DNA of 64,000 bases, from assembly GCA_041853585.1 (NCBI GenBank), contig JBGZSM010000089.1, forward strand, positions 1 to 64,000, written 5' to 3'. The position numbers and the translations under genes are program-made. This stretch comes from JAUNKE01 sp041853585. GTDB lineage: Bacteria > Bacillota > Clostridia > Peptostreptococcales > Filifactoraceae. This document shows positions 15,922 through 24,587 of the stretch, in pieces (within the stretch, counting starts at the first letter, position 1; every line of letters begins with the position of its first letter). The notes beneath the pieces were generated by a model that did no database searches, was not told where the DNA came from, and saw only the letters and a list, made by a program, of their open reading frames with translations.

Positions 15922-16197
15922 ATGGAAAAACATTTTGTGTATATTTTAAGTTGTGCCGACGATTCGCTTTATACGGGTTACACCAACAATCTGGAAAAGC
16001 GATTGAAGATGCACAACGAAGGAAAAGCATCCAAATGCACGAGAGCGCGACTGCCGGTTGCCTATGTGCATATCGAGTGTTTCGACAGCAAATCCGAAGC
16101 GCTCAAAAGAGAAGCGGCTATCAAAAAGCTCAGCCGCAAACAGAAATTGATGATGATAAATGATGAACAGGTATTTCAACACGACAATGAGTCGTAG
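15922..16197 (+). CDS. GIY-YIG nuclease family protein (UPF0213/YhbQ-like)
   Basis: This 91-residue single-domain GIY-YIG protein has FVYILSCADDSLYTGYTNN, the GIY-YIG pair appearing as VYI and YTG, then LEKRLKMHNEGKASKCTRAR and the catalytic-site glutamate region KSEALKREAAIKKLSRKQK. Small YhbQ-type proteins are thought to act on DNA or RNA, but the substrate is not settled. The start is set at 15922 by family length; no good ribosome site is seen there, so a start upstream is possible. The stop is immediately followed by the ACT-domain gene region. Confidence 0.85.
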   Translation: MEKHFVYILSCADDSLYTGYTNNLEKRLKMHNEGKASKCTRARLPVAYVHIECFDSKSEALKREAAIKKLSRKQKLMMINDEQVFQHDNES

Positions 16198-16215
16198 ATG
16201 AAACGGGGGAGGATT

Positions 16216-16650
16216 TTGAAAACATTTCTTGTAATCGACAGTACCATCTTACCCGATGCATTTATGAAGGTGGTCGAAGTAAAAGAACTTTTGCGTATGC
16301 AACCAAGCAAAGGAATTTCCGATGCCGTTCGTGAAATCGGAATTTCGCGCAGCACTTTTTACAAGTACAAAGATTATATTTTTTCTTTGTCCGAAGGCAT
16401 GGTCGGCAACAAGGCGACGCTTTCCTTTTTGCTCAAAGACGAGCGCGGCATTTTGTCTTCGATTTTGAATCTCTTGTCGCAAAGCGATGCGAATGTCTTG
16501 ACCATCAATCAGGATATTCCTATCAACAAGATAGCGAATGTATCGATTACGATTGAGATTGCACATTTGAACATCGGAATTCACGAATTGATTGAGCGGA
16601 TCAGCGCGTTGTACGGTGTTGTCAAATGTGAGTTGTTAGCTTTAGAGTAA
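16216..16650 (+). CDS. ACT domain protein (PheB/UPF0735-like)
   Basis: This ~144-residue protein of the PheB/UPF0735 type has an N-terminal HTH-like segment (GISDAVREIGISRSTFYKYKD) and a C-terminal ACT domain (TLSFLLKDERGILSSILNLL to the end), which in other proteins binds amino acids. It probably senses an amino acid, but no ligand is known. The TTG at 16216 is preferred because GGGGGAGG lies just upstream and the family starts there. An ATG at 16198, touching the previous stop, would add six residues without a ribosome site. A strong terminator follows. Confidence 0.8.
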   Translation: MKTFLVIDSTILPDAFMKVVEVKELLRMQPSKGISDAVREIGISRSTFYKYKDYIFSLSEGMVGNKATLSFLLKDERGILSSILNLLSQSDANVLTINQDIPINKIANVSITIEIAHLNIGIHELIERISALYGVVKCELLALE

Positions 16651-16655
16651 GCGTC

Positions 16656-16692
16656 AATACTTAGCAATGAAAAAAATTGCTAAGTATTTTTT
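16656..16692 (+). terminator. Strong Rho-independent terminator before dnaG
   Basis: A perfect 13-bp stem (AATACTTAGCAAT with ATTGCTAAGTATT) with a short A-rich loop is followed by TTTTATTTT. It isolates dnaG-rpoD from upstream transcription. Confidence 0.95.
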
Positions 16693-16748
16693 ATTTTGAG
16701 AGGAAATTTGTTTTTCTCGGCGAAATGTATAACTGAGGAGGAAAAGTA

Positions 16749-18443
16749 ATGGATAACGAGTTTATTTCTTCATTAAAAGAAAAAGCGGATATTGTCACCA
16801 TCATCGGCCAATATGTAGAACTAAAACGCTCCGGTAACAATTACAAAGCTTGTTGCCCATTTCATAAAGAGAAAACGCCGTCATTTATGGTCAATGAACA
16901 AAGGCAATCCTACAAATGTTTCGGTTGCGGAAAGGGCGGCGATGTCTATACATTTATTCAGGATATCGAGAATGTCGAATTTTACGAGGCGGTTCATATT
17001 TTGGCGGACCGATTGGGAATTGAAGTGCCCAAAGGAAAAAATTTCAATCCACAGGAAAATTCGATATTAAAAACCATCAAAGAAATCAATCTGACGGCAG
17101 GCCGTCATTATTATAAAACGCTGCTCAAAAACCAATCGGCGCTTTCTTATCTTCGCGATCGCGGAGTGAGTGCCGAGATGATAAAATCGTTCGGACTCGG
17201 CTATGCGGACAATTCCTCAATGCTGCTTACAGAGCTCAGAAAGAATTTTTCGGAAGAAGAATTGATTCAAAGCGGGATTGCGAGCAAGCGAGAAGGAAAT
17301 CTTCATCTGATATTCAGGGAAAGAATCATCTTTCCGATATTCAACACGCGAGGAGAAATCATCGCTTTCGGTGGAAGGCAGCTTGGTGAATACGGTCCGA
17401 AGTACCTGAATTCCCCCGAAACGAAAATTTATTCGAAGAAAGATAATCTCTATGCACTTCAAATCGCAAGAAAAAATATTCAAAATAAGACTATTTTTTT
17501 GGTGGAAGGGTATATGGATGTTATAAGCATGCATCAGAATGGGTATAAAAACACAGTTGCCAGTTTGGGAACGGCGCTGACGATGGAACAGGCGCAGATT
17601 ATTTCCAAACTTGCAAACAATGTATTCATTTTGTATGACAGCGACAATGCCGGCGTTCAGGCTACGCTCAAGGCGCTCGATATTTTGGGCGAGGCGGGGG
17701 TGGATGCTCGTGTGATAACCTTACAGGATGCGAAAGACCCCGATGAGTTTTTCAAAAAGAATACATCGGCGATGTTTCAGATGCGCATCGACGAGTCGCT
17801 GGACTATTTGCGCTTCAATATTGTTCAAATCGAGAAAAGATACGATATTTCCGGCTCTTTCGGCAAAGACAGTTTTGTCAAAGAAGCGGTTCAATTCATC
17901 AAGGAATATCTACAAAAGCCATTCGCCAGACAAATCTATGTAGAAGATTGTATCTATTACTTATCCGATAGAACTTCTTATTCCGTCAAATCGATTGGCG
18001 TGGATATATTTGGACAATTTTTCAGCACGAAGCAATTTCAAAAGAATAGAGAAGAAAAATTTGTAAGCAAACTGGAATTTGAAATAGAAGAAGAAATTGA
18101 CAAGAAGGAAATGACCATTTTGAATGGTCTGCTTATAGGAAAAGTTTCCTTTGACGATATAAAAATAGAAGATTTTGTTCACAGTAAAAATCGAAAAATG
18201 TATCATCAAATTCAGCACAAGTTGGATGTTGATATTCAACCGGACTATTCGCAAATCCTCACTTCCAAAGAGTATGCCATGCTCATTAGGAGCGTTCGAA
18301 ACACAAAATTGGATTTACGCATCGAGCATTTGGAAAAGGTGCAGGAGCAAATTTTATTTTCCCAAAAAAATGAAGATATTTCACTGGCTCTTCTGATTGG
18401 GAATTATATCATCAAATTGAAGAATAAGAAAAATGAGAAATGA
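16749..18443 (+). CDS. dnaG: DNA primase
   Basis: DnaG makes RNA primers at the replication fork. The 564-residue sequence has the CHC2 zinc ribbon (C36-x2-H39-x17-C57-x2-C60, in KACCPFHKEKTPSF and YKCFGCGKGGD). The primase core and TOPRIM domain follow, with FLVEGYMDVISMHQNG and LYDSDNAG, and then a C-terminal helicase-binding region. It is slightly shorter than the usual ~590-600, the loss lying in the C-terminal part. AGGAGG precedes the ATG. rpoD follows, giving a dnaG-rpoD pair as in the classic macromolecular synthesis operon, but without rpsU in front. Confidence 0.96.
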   Translation: MDNEFISSLKEKADIVTIIGQYVELKRSGNNYKACCPFHKEKTPSFMVNEQRQSYKCFGCGKGGDVYTFIQDIENVEFYEAVHILADRLGIEVPKGKNFNPQENSILKTIKEINLTAGRHYYKTLLKNQSALSYLRDRGVSAEMIKSFGLGYADNSSMLLTELRKNFSEEELIQSGIASKREGNLHLIFRERIIFPIFNTRGEIIAFGGRQLGEYGPKYLNSPETKIYSKKDNLYALQIARKNIQNKTIFLVEGYMDVISMHQNGYKNTVASLGTALTMEQAQIISKLANNVFILYDSDNAGVQATLKALDILGEAGVDARVITLQDAKDPDEFFKKNTSAMFQMRIDESLDYLRFNIVQIEKRYDISGSFGKDSFVKEAVQFIKEYLQKPFARQIYVEDCIYYLSDRTSYSVKSIGVDIFGQFFSTKQFQKNREEKFVSKLEFEIEEEIDKKEMTILNGLLIGKVSFDDIKIEDFVHSKNRKMYHQIQHKLDVDIQPDYSQILTSKEYAMLIRSVRNTKLDLRIEHLEKVQEQILFSQKNEDISLALLIGNYIIKLKNKKNEK

Positions 18444-18460
18444 GAAAAGGAGATGTTCGA

Positions 18461-19591
18461 ATGGAACCAAATGATAAGAAAGCTCAAGAAGTAAATGTGC
18501 TCAAATCTCTCTTGGACAGAGGAAAAGAAGCCGGCTCGCTGACCTATGCGGAAATATCCGAGGCACTATCTTCCTTCGACATGGACAAAGATGTGATTGA
18601 GAACACATACGAAACCTTGAATCAGCTCGGTATCGAGTTGGTTGACGACGAGCAGAAGGATGAAAACATTGACATCTTTGAGGATGTTGACTTCGAAAAA
18701 GCACCTGATATCAACGATGACTTGAACATCGACCCGACGGATATTTCGGCTCCGAAAGGAATTACCATCGATGACCCGGTGCGGATGTATCTGAAAGAAA
18801 TCGGAAAAATTCCATTGCTCACGCCGGAAGAGGAGAGCGAATTGGCTCGCCGAATGGACGAAGGCGACGACAGCGTGAAGCAGTTGCTTGTGGAAGCGAA
18901 CTTGCGATTGGTTGTTTCGATTGCCAAACGCTATGTCGGACGCGGAATGTTGTTCCTGGACTTGATTCAGGAAGGAAATCTCGGTCTTATCAAAGCGGTT
19001 GAGAAATTCGACTACAAAAAAGGGTTCAAATTTTCGACCTATGCGACTTGGTGGATTCGTCAAGCCATCACGCGAGCGATTGCCGACCAAGCGCGTACGA
19101 TTCGAATTCCGGTTCACATGGTGGAGACGATCAATAAATTGATTCGTGTTTCGCGACAGTTGTTGCAGGAGCTCGGTCGTGACCCGAAGCCCGAAGAGCT
19201 TGCCAAAGAATTGGATATGCCGGTTGAAAAAGTGCGTGAGATTCAAAAAATCTCTCAAGAGCCCGTTTCTTTGGAAACGCCGATTGGGGAAGAAGAGGAC
19301 AGTCACTTGGGCGACTTCATTCCCGATGACGATGCCCCGGCTCCGGCGGAAGCGGCTGCCTATGCGTTGTTGCAGGAGCAATTAAAAGAAGTGCTCGGCA
19401 CACTCAACGAGCGAGAGCAAAAAGTGCTTCGTCTGCGATTCGGATTGGACGATGGTCGTGCGCGCACATTGGAAGAAGTGGGAAAGGAATTCGATGTAAC
19501 GAGAGAGCGGATTCGTCAAATCGAAGCGAAGGCGCTTCGTAAATTGCGTCACCCGAGTCGCTCGAAAAAGCTGAAGGACTATCTTGAATAA
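18461..19591 (+). CDS. rpoD: RNA polymerase primary sigma factor (sigma A)
   Basis: This is the housekeeping sigma factor, 376 residues. Region 1.1 is at the N-terminus, region 1.2 is DPVRMYLKEIGKIPLLTPEE, region 2 carries DLIQEGNLGLIKAVEKFDY and FSTYATWWIRQAITRAI for -10 recognition, and region 4 carries TLEEVGKEFDVTRERIRQIE for -35 recognition. The ATG at 18461 has AAAAGGAG eight bases upstream and is preferred. An in-frame ATG at 18440 that overlaps the dnaG stop would add seven residues. Its -35/-10 specificity agrees with the TTGACA/TATAAT promoters found in this window. Confidence 0.97.
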   Translation: MEPNDKKAQEVNVLKSLLDRGKEAGSLTYAEISEALSSFDMDKDVIENTYETLNQLGIELVDDEQKDENIDIFEDVDFEKAPDINDDLNIDPTDISAPKGITIDDPVRMYLKEIGKIPLLTPEEESELARRMDEGDDSVKQLLVEANLRLVVSIAKRYVGRGMLFLDLIQEGNLGLIKAVEKFDYKKGFKFSTYATWWIRQAITRAIADQARTIRIPVHMVETINKLIRVSRQLLQELGRDPKPEELAKELDMPVEKVREIQKISQEPVSLETPIGEEEDSHLGDFIPDDDAPAPAEAAAYALLQEQLKEVLGTLNEREQKVLRLRFGLDDGRARTLEEVGKEFDVTRERIRQIEAKALRKLRHPSRSKKLKDYLE

Positions 19592-20901
19592 TGATGGATA
19601 ACACAATACAAATTAAATACAATGCGATTCTCGTCACCTTGGCAATCAAGGAAATGAACAATCGCGAATATATTGATGATGTCGACTCGGCGGTTTCCGA
19701 ACTCGTCGAGTTGGCAAAAGCATCCGATATCGAAGTGCTCGGCAATATCGTTCAGAACAAGGACGCGGTGGATGTTACCTACTTTGTCGGCAAAGGCAAG
19801 GTGGAAGAAATCAAAGAATATGCCGAGCGTATGGATGCGAATCTGATTATTTTTAATCATGAGCTTTCCGGCTCGCAGATACGCAATTTGGAAAAAGAAA
19901 TCGGCATCGATGTCATCGATAGAACGATGTTGATACTTGAAATTTTTGCCAAAAGAGCGATTACAAAGGAAGGGAAACTCCAAGTCGAGCTTGCCCAACT
20001 CAAATATCGCCTTCCGAGATTGACCGGATTGGGTGAAAAACTTTCCCGTTTAGGTGGGGGAATCGGAACGAGAGGTCCCGGTGAAAAAAAACTGGAGACC
20101 GACAAGCGTCATATTCAATCTCGAATTTATGAAATCGAAAGAGAACTAAAAGAAGTTACCAAAAATCGAGCAGTGCAGCGAGCGAAACGCATCAAGTCCG
20201 GACTGCCTATTGTCGCGCTCGTAGGTTATACCAATGTCGGTAAATCAACGATAGTCAATGCACTGGTCCGAGTTTCCAATACTTATTTGGAAGATAAGGA
20301 AGTCTTCGTGAAAGATATGTTATTTGCGACTTTGGACACCCATCTTCGCAAAGCGACTCTTCCAAACGGCAATGAATTTTTACTCACCGACACCATCGGT
20401 TTTGTTTCTCGACTGCCGCATGCTTTGGTCAAAGCATTCAAATCGACCTTGGAAGAAATCAGCTTTGCAGACTTGCTAATTCATGTCGCCGATGCGTCGG
20501 ATAAAAATTATTTTATGCACAAGGAAACGACCGAGAAAGTTCTCCATGAGCTCAATATCTATGACAAGCCGATTCTCCTGCTAAACAACAAGATTGATAA
20601 GGTCGATGATTTCTTTTTTAACACGGAGAGCAAGAATCAGCATTTGAATATCTCCGCCAAAAATGAGCAGGACATCCATCTGCTTTTACAAAAAATAAGC
20701 GACTATCTATTGGCGAGCTACAAAAAAATTGAGCTCTTTTTTCCATACGACAAATCCAACCTGGTCAGTGATTTGCATAGAAAATACAACAATATTGAAA
20801 CGATATATGAAAACGACGGAATAAAATTGACATTGTATGCATCGGCGGAAGATGAATCCAAGTACCGAATGTATATCTTGTCCAAAGAGAATCATGAATA
20901 A
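19591..20901 (+). CDS. hflX: GTPase HflX
   Basis: HflX is a ribosome-associated GTPase that splits stalled 70S ribosomes, notably under heat stress. The 436-residue protein has the N-terminal HflX domain with GGGIGTRGPGEKKLETD, then the G domain: G1 GYTNVGKST, G3 DTIGFVSRLPHALVKAF, and G4 NNKIDKVD. The ATG shares one base with the rpoD stop; a second ATG three bases on is an equal candidate. It forms part of the dnaG-rpoD-hflX run. Confidence 0.94.
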   Translation: MMDNTIQIKYNAILVTLAIKEMNNREYIDDVDSAVSELVELAKASDIEVLGNIVQNKDAVDVTYFVGKGKVEEIKEYAERMDANLIIFNHELSGSQIRNLEKEIGIDVIDRTMLILEIFAKRAITKEGKLQVELAQLKYRLPRLTGLGEKLSRLGGGIGTRGPGEKKLETDKRHIQSRIYEIERELKEVTKNRAVQRAKRIKSGLPIVALVGYTNVGKSTIVNALVRVSNTYLEDKEVFVKDMLFATLDTHLRKATLPNGNEFLLTDTIGFVSRLPHALVKAFKSTLEEISFADLLIHVADASDKNYFMHKETTEKVLHELNIYDKPILLLNNKIDKVDDFFFNTESKNQHLNISAKNEQDIHLLLQKISDYLLASYKKIELFFPYDKSNLVSDLHRKYNNIETIYENDGIKLTLYASAEDESKYRMYILSKENHE

Positions 20902-21493
20902 AATAGAAGAATTATATTTACAAAACAAAACCTTGGCGGAGATTGCCGAGCAGTTGAATTTACCGATTCAAACCGTGGAGCAAAAAGTCATCGATTTTAA
21001 AATGAATCGTCTGACGAGGGAACATCAGAGCACTTTTTTGAGCAATATTTTGATTTTGGATAAAGCGAATCGATTGGACTATCTTCGCAGCTTATCCGAA
21101 TCGGACAAAAATTTGCTTCACAATGAAGTCCATGATTTTTTCAAAATCAAAAAACAAAATCCGGAAGATGTCGTCCTTGTGATTTGGCTGATTGGCGAAA
21201 TGCATTTTGACGAATTTACCGAGATTTTGTGTCAATTCACCGCGAGCAAAAACGGGAATATCAAACGCATCGTATATTCTGCGATGGGCAAATTGCAAAA
21301 CGAGCGTTTCATTCCATATCTCAAAATGGGCTGCAAAGATACGATGATTCAAGTTCGAATGTATGCAATCAAGTCGCTCGGCAGATTTTCGTTCAGCCAA
21401 AAAAAAGAATTTTTTATCGGCATTTATGAAAATGAAACCAATGAGCGAAACAAAAATATATTGAAAGAATTGATAGGTGATTGTGTTGAATAG
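20894..21493 (+). CDS. HTH and HEAT-repeat-like protein of unknown function
   Basis: This 199-residue protein has an N-terminal helix-turn-helix-like segment (residues ~4-35, NKTLAEIAEQLNLPIQTVEQ). It is followed by alpha-helical repeats of HEAT type, for example NIKRIVYSAMGKLQNERFIP and MIQVRMYAIKSLGRFSFS. I know no function for it. The start at 20894 overlaps hflX by 8 bp, and its 3' end overlaps yigZ by 11 bp, so it is embedded in a coupled operon. A DNA- or RNA-binding adaptor is possible, but this is inference from the fold only. Confidence 0.65.
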   Translation: MNKIEELYLQNKTLAEIAEQLNLPIQTVEQKVIDFKMNRLTREHQSTFLSNILILDKANRLDYLRSLSESDKNLLHNEVHDFFKIKKQNPEDVVLVIWLIGEMHFDEFTEILCQFTASKNGNIKRIVYSAMGKLQNERFIPYLKMGCKDTMIQVRMYAIKSLGRFSFSQKKEFFIGIYENETNERNKNILKELIGDCVE

Positions 21494-22148
21494 TTTTTAT
21501 TCGGTGCTTCATTCATCCGAAACGATGATTGAAATCGAAAAATCAAAGTTTATTTCCTATGTCAAGCCGGTTGAAACCGAGCAGGAGGCGACGGATTTTA
21601 TAAACAGCATCAAAAAAAAGCATTATGACGCCACGCATAATGTGTCGGCTTTTTACCTGCGCGAAAATTCTTTTTACAAAAGAAGTTCCGATGACGGAGA
21701 GCCGAGCGGAACTGCCGGAATGCCGGCGCTGCAAACCATGGTGAATCGAGGAATCATCGATGTATGCGTTGTCATCACGAGATATTTCGGCGGAACTAAG
21801 CTTGGAACGGGCGGTTTGGTCAGGGCTTATACCGAATCGACCAACAAAGGTTTGGATAACGCTAAAGTCATAGAGTTTCACAAAATGAAGGAGTACATCC
21901 TGACCTTGAGCTACGATTTGCTCAGCAGCATTCAATATCATCTCAAGAAAAAGGATATTTTGGTGCTCGATACCATCTACGAAGAGAATATTAAAATTCA
22001 TATTCTGTTGAAAGAATCGGAAACGGATATTCTGACGGATTTAATCAATTTGACATCGTCTCAGATTATAATCGAGGAAGGCGAGCAAAAATATATTGCA
22101 CAGGAAGACGGAAAAGTAATAGCAAGCAAAGAAGTGACGGAGAGGTAA
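21483..22148 (+). CDS. yigZ: YigZ/IMPACT family protein (UPF0029)
   Basis: This 221-residue YigZ-type protein has an N-terminal IMPACT domain with the diagnostic SDDGEPSGTAGMPALQ and VVITRYFGGTKLGTGGLVRAY, and a C-terminal DUF1949-like ferredoxin-fold domain. Its exact molecular role is not settled; eukaryotic IMPACT modulates translation control. The GTG at 21483 gives MLNSFYSV, matching the family start, with AGGTG just upstream. A GTG at 21477 is possible. It overlaps the HEAT-like gene and lies 2 bp before nadE. Confidence 0.88.
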   Translation: MLNSFYSVLHSSETMIEIEKSKFISYVKPVETEQEATDFINSIKKKHYDATHNVSAFYLRENSFYKRSSDDGEPSGTAGMPALQTMVNRGIIDVCVVITRYFGGTKLGTGGLVRAYTESTNKGLDNAKVIEFHKMKEYILTLSYDLLSSIQYHLKKKDILVLDTIYEENIKIHILLKESETDILTDLINLTSSQIIIEEGEQKYIAQEDGKVIASKEVTER

Positions 22149-22150
22149 GT

Positions 22151-22891
22151 ATGAATATCGAAGAAAGAATACAAAAAACGGTTGATTGGCTCAAAGAAAT
22201 CGGCGAAAGCGCAAAAGTAAACGGCATGTTGGTCGGCGTTTCGGGCGGCATCGATTCGGCAGTGGTGGCTCATCTGATTAAAAGAGCATATCCCGAAAAT
22301 TCCATTGGCGTCATTTTGCCAATCAAAAGCAGCGATCAGGATTTGGAAGATGCGGAGGAATTGATAAAAAGCTGCCATATCCGAAGATTGTGCATCGATT
22401 TGACGGAAGAAAACCGGTCGCTTCTTCAAAAAGTCAAGCTGGCAATGGGCGATGCTTATCAAGAAGAATACAATCGAATGAGCGATGCAAATATGCGTGC
22501 AAGACTTCGTATGACCACGCTTTATACGATTGCGAACAATTTGAACTATATGGTGGTGGGAACGGATAATGCGGCGGAAATTTTAACCGGATATTTTACC
22601 AAATACGGCGACGGGGGAGTGGATATTCTGCCGATCGCGCATCTGCTCAAATCGGAAGTCTATGAATGGGCGAAGGTTTTGGGCGTACCGCAGAGCATCA
22701 TCAACAAATCACCGTCGGCGGGACTTTGGGAAGGGCAGACCGACGAAGCGGAACTCGGCACATCCTACCGATACATCGACGACTATATTAAAGGAAATGA
22801 GATTCCGCAAAAAGATAGAGAAATTATCGAATCGCTCCATAGAAAAACCGAGCATAAGAGACATACACCAACCACTCCACCAAAGTTTTAG
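22151..22891 (+). CDS. nadE: NH3-dependent NAD+ synthetase
   Basis: NadE performs the last step of NAD synthesis, converting nicotinate adenine dinucleotide to NAD with ATP and ammonia. The 246-residue sequence has the PP-loop VGVSGGIDSAVVAHL near residue 26 and the blocks GTDNAAEILTGYFTKYGDGG and KSPSAGLWEGQTDEAELG. There is no glutaminase domain, so free ammonia or a separate amidotransferase must serve. AGAGG precedes the ATG. The end of the gene (HTPTTPPKF) lies in an inverted repeat AACCAC/GTGGTT near 22872-22900. Confidence 0.94.
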   Translation: MNIEERIQKTVDWLKEIGESAKVNGMLVGVSGGIDSAVVAHLIKRAYPENSIGVILPIKSSDQDLEDAEELIKSCHIRRLCIDLTEENRSLLQKVKLAMGDAYQEEYNRMSDANMRARLRMTTLYTIANNLNYMVVGTDNAAEILTGYFTKYGDGGVDILPIAHLLKSEVYEWAKVLGVPQSIINKSPSAGLWEGQTDEAELGTSYRYIDDYIKGNEIPQKDREIIESLHRKTEHKRHTPTTPPKF

Positions 22892-23008
22892 CCTGTGGTT
22901 TAAGAAAAAATGGTAATTGTTGAAAAAAATTGGAAATGATACCTGTAAGGTTAAATAGTATTTTCAAACAAAGAAACGGAATATTATAGTGTCGAATTCG
23001 GAGGAAAT

Positions 23009-23608
23009 ATGAAATTATTTTTGTGTTCTCATTTTGCGGAAGTAGGAACTTTGTTGGAAGATGAAGTAGCTGGAAAAAATGTGGTTTTTGTTCCGACAGC
23101 ATCCATCATTGAGGAATATAAAGGATATGTAGAGACTGCACACAACTTGTGGGAAGAAATGAATGCAAATATTATAGAAGTTGAAATTTCTACAACATCA
23201 ACGAAAGAAATCGAAAAAGCTTTTGAGAAGGCGGATATTCTTTATTTTACCGGTGGAAATACATTTTTCCTAATAGACTGGTTGAGAAAAACCGGAACAG
23301 ATCAATTGATTAAGAAGCATTTAGCAAACGGAAAACTTTATGTGGGAGAATCCGGAGGAGCAATAGTTTGTGCTTCGGAGCTTTCGTATATAAAACCAAT
23401 GGATGAAGTGCCAAATGGTTTTTCACAAAAAGACTATGCGGGATTAGGATTGATTGATTTCTATGTAGTTCCTCATTATCTATGTCCTCCATTCGAAAAA
23501 TGTTCACAGCAAATTCTTGACGAAAATCCGGATTTGAATATATGTGCTATCAGTAATTCGCAAGCGATTCTTGTTGAGAACGGAAATAAAACGAAACTGA
23601 ATGTATAG
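23009..23608 (+). CDS. pepE: Peptidase E-like (S51) / class I glutamine amidotransferase-like protein
   Basis: This 199-residue S51 peptidase-fold protein is related to dipeptidase E, which cleaves Asp-X dipeptides. The nucleophile elbow is YVGESGGAIV, with the expected serine, preceded by ADILYFTGGNTFFLIDWL. VVPHYLC probably carries the catalytic histidine. The family motif is usually G-x-SAG; here the residue after Ser is Gly, so activity is likely but unproven. GGAGG precedes the ATG. Codons are more AT-rich than in nadE, which suggests an accessory gene. A terminator follows, so it is a single unit. Confidence 0.82.
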   Translation: MKLFLCSHFAEVGTLLEDEVAGKNVVFVPTASIIEEYKGYVETAHNLWEEMNANIIEVEISTTSTKEIEKAFEKADILYFTGGNTFFLIDWLRKTGTDQLIKKHLANGKLYVGESGGAIVCASELSYIKPMDEVPNGFSQKDYAGLGLIDFYVVPHYLCPPFEKCSQQILDENPDLNICAISNSQAILVENGNKTKLNV

Positions 23609-23627
23609 TGTTTGAACAAATAATTGT

Positions 23628-23660
23628 AAAAGTGATTAGAAGAATTTAATCGCTTTTTTT
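23628..23660 (+). terminator. Rho-independent terminator after the pepE-like gene
   Basis: An 11-bp stem (AAAAGTGATTA with TAATCGCTTTT, one G-T pair) ends in a run of seven T. Confidence 0.9.
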
Positions 23661-23685
23661 ATGAATTAAATTTCAGGAGGGAAAT

Positions 23686-24171
23686 ATGTCAAACATTGAT
23701 TGTGGATTTATAGCAGAGAATTCTTGGTTTCGATATCGAACGGGCGGCATTTTGATCAAAGATAACAAAATGCTTTTTATACAATCGAAGGAGGACAATT
23801 ACTATTATATGATAGGCGGAGCCGTTCATCATGGCGAAACTTCAAAATCATGCATCGAAAGAGAAGTCTTTGAAGAATCGGGGATTATGGCTCATGCAAA
23901 ATATCTTGCGGTGGTCTGCGAAAATTTTTTCAAAGGCAGGGGAGGGAAGATTGACGGTTTGGATTGTCATACCCTCGAATTTTATTATTTTATGGAAATT
24001 GAAAATATGGACCATCTCAAAGAAAAAACGGATACCGGAGAAGAACTGATTTGGTTGTCGTTGGAAGATGTTGAGAAAAGCAATATCAAACCCGCATTTA
24101 TCAAAGAGCGAATCCATGAAATTCTAAAGTCAAAGCAAACGATTCATATTTTGGAAGAAAGAGATCGGTAA
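23686..24171 (+). CDS. NUDIX hydrolase
   Basis: This 161-residue NUDIX hydrolase has an intact box GAVHHGETSKSCIEREVFEE (G-x5-E-x7-REVFEESG, residues ~46-68) and the preceding segment FRYRTGGILIKDNKMLFIQS. The substrate cannot be told from sequence; nucleotide or sugar-nucleotide diphosphates are typical. A CAGGAGGG site precedes the ATG. It stands alone between terminators and the toxin-antitoxin locus. It is not closely similar to the ADP-ribose pyrophosphatase at 5867. Confidence 0.85.
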   Translation: MSNIDCGFIAENSWFRYRTGGILIKDNKMLFIQSKEDNYYYMIGGAVHHGETSKSCIEREVFEESGIMAHAKYLAVVCENFFKGRGGKIDGLDCHTLEFYYFMEIENMDHLKEKTDTGEELIWLSLEDVEKSNIKPAFIKERIHEILKSKQTIHILEERDR

Positions 24172-24281
24172 TATGTGAGTGGGAATTTCCCGTTCTACTT
24201 AACATAATTCCATTTTTATTTTCAGTCTTGGAAATTGGTTTCCGAGTTTCTCCGTAAATCTCATTGTCTAAACGCAAGTAG

Positions 24282-24309
24282 TTTACAAATCTAAAAGATA
24301 TGATATAAT
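24282..24309 (+). promoter_or_regulatory. Promoter of type I antitoxin RNA
   Basis: TTTACA (24282-24287), a 16-bp spacer and TATAAT (24304-24309) form a near-consensus promoter. The same arrangement, including most spacer bases, recurs on the other strand at 26377-26404. Confidence 0.8.
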
Positions 24310-24315
24310 ATTAAT

Positions 24316-24404
24316 AGATAGCTGACCGTTAAAGACGGTTCGCCTAAGTTAATGATTTTAAATGAAAACCACTGTAAACTTCGACAAATACAGTGGTTTT
24401 CTTA
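24316..24404 (+). ncRNA. Antisense RNA of a TxpA/RatA-like type I toxin-antitoxin locus
   Basis: A short untranslated RNA of roughly 85-90 bases should start near 24316 and end at the terminator hairpin 24364-24401. It contains the small hairpin ACCGT-TAAAG-ACGGT. It runs toward the toxin gene on the opposite strand and overlaps its 3' end through the shared terminator, as RatA does with TxpA in B. subtilis. The first ~30 bases (AGATAGCTGA...) resemble the leader of the toxin mRNA read on the other strand. A second copy lies at 26296-26370. Assignment rests on promoter, terminator, duplication and the toxin beside it. Confidence 0.75.
24364..24401. terminator. Bidirectional terminator shared by toxin mRNA and antisense RNA
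   Basis: A perfect 13-bp stem (GAAAACCACTGTA with TACAGTGGTTTTC) has T-rich tails on both strands. It lies between the convergent RNA and toxin transcripts. Confidence 0.9.
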
Positions 24405-24408
24405 TGCT

Positions 24409-24528
24409 CTATTTCTTAGACTTTTTGTCCTTTTTAAATAGGGCCATGATACTTACCGCAAGCGCGGCAATCATAATTAGAATGGTAGCTGCTTGAAAAA
24501 CCAAGCTTACCGCTTCATAATTCGACAT
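24409..24528 (-). CDS. Holin-like type I toxin, 39 residues
   Basis: The product begins MSNYEAVSLVFQAATI, has one hydrophobic helix rich in Ile, Ala and Leu (residues ~8-30), then a lysine tail FKKDKKSKK. This matches the putative holin-like toxin family (Hol_Tox) related to TxpA/BsrG/Fst membrane toxins, which depolarise or perturb the membrane when not repressed. GGGGGTG stands 6 bp before the ATG; an in-frame ATG at 24534 is too close to that site. An extended -10 (TGA-TATAAT) on the minus strand at 24588-24596 gives a leader of ~50 bases. The gene is convergent with the antisense RNA and shares its terminator. Confidence 0.88.
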   Translation of the reverse strand: MSNYEAVSLVFQAATILIMIAALAVSIMALFKKDKKSKK

Positions 24529-24587
24529 CAGCATCACCCCCAATCTTAAGAGATTAGGGCAAACCATCTGTATCAGCTATCTGATTT

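Noticed and set aside
24282..24310. GTTTACAAAT blocks near both antitoxin RNAs as XerS/dif arms
   Set aside because: They coincide with the -35 boxes and spacers of the two RNA promoters and are not paired with a second arm at dif distance.
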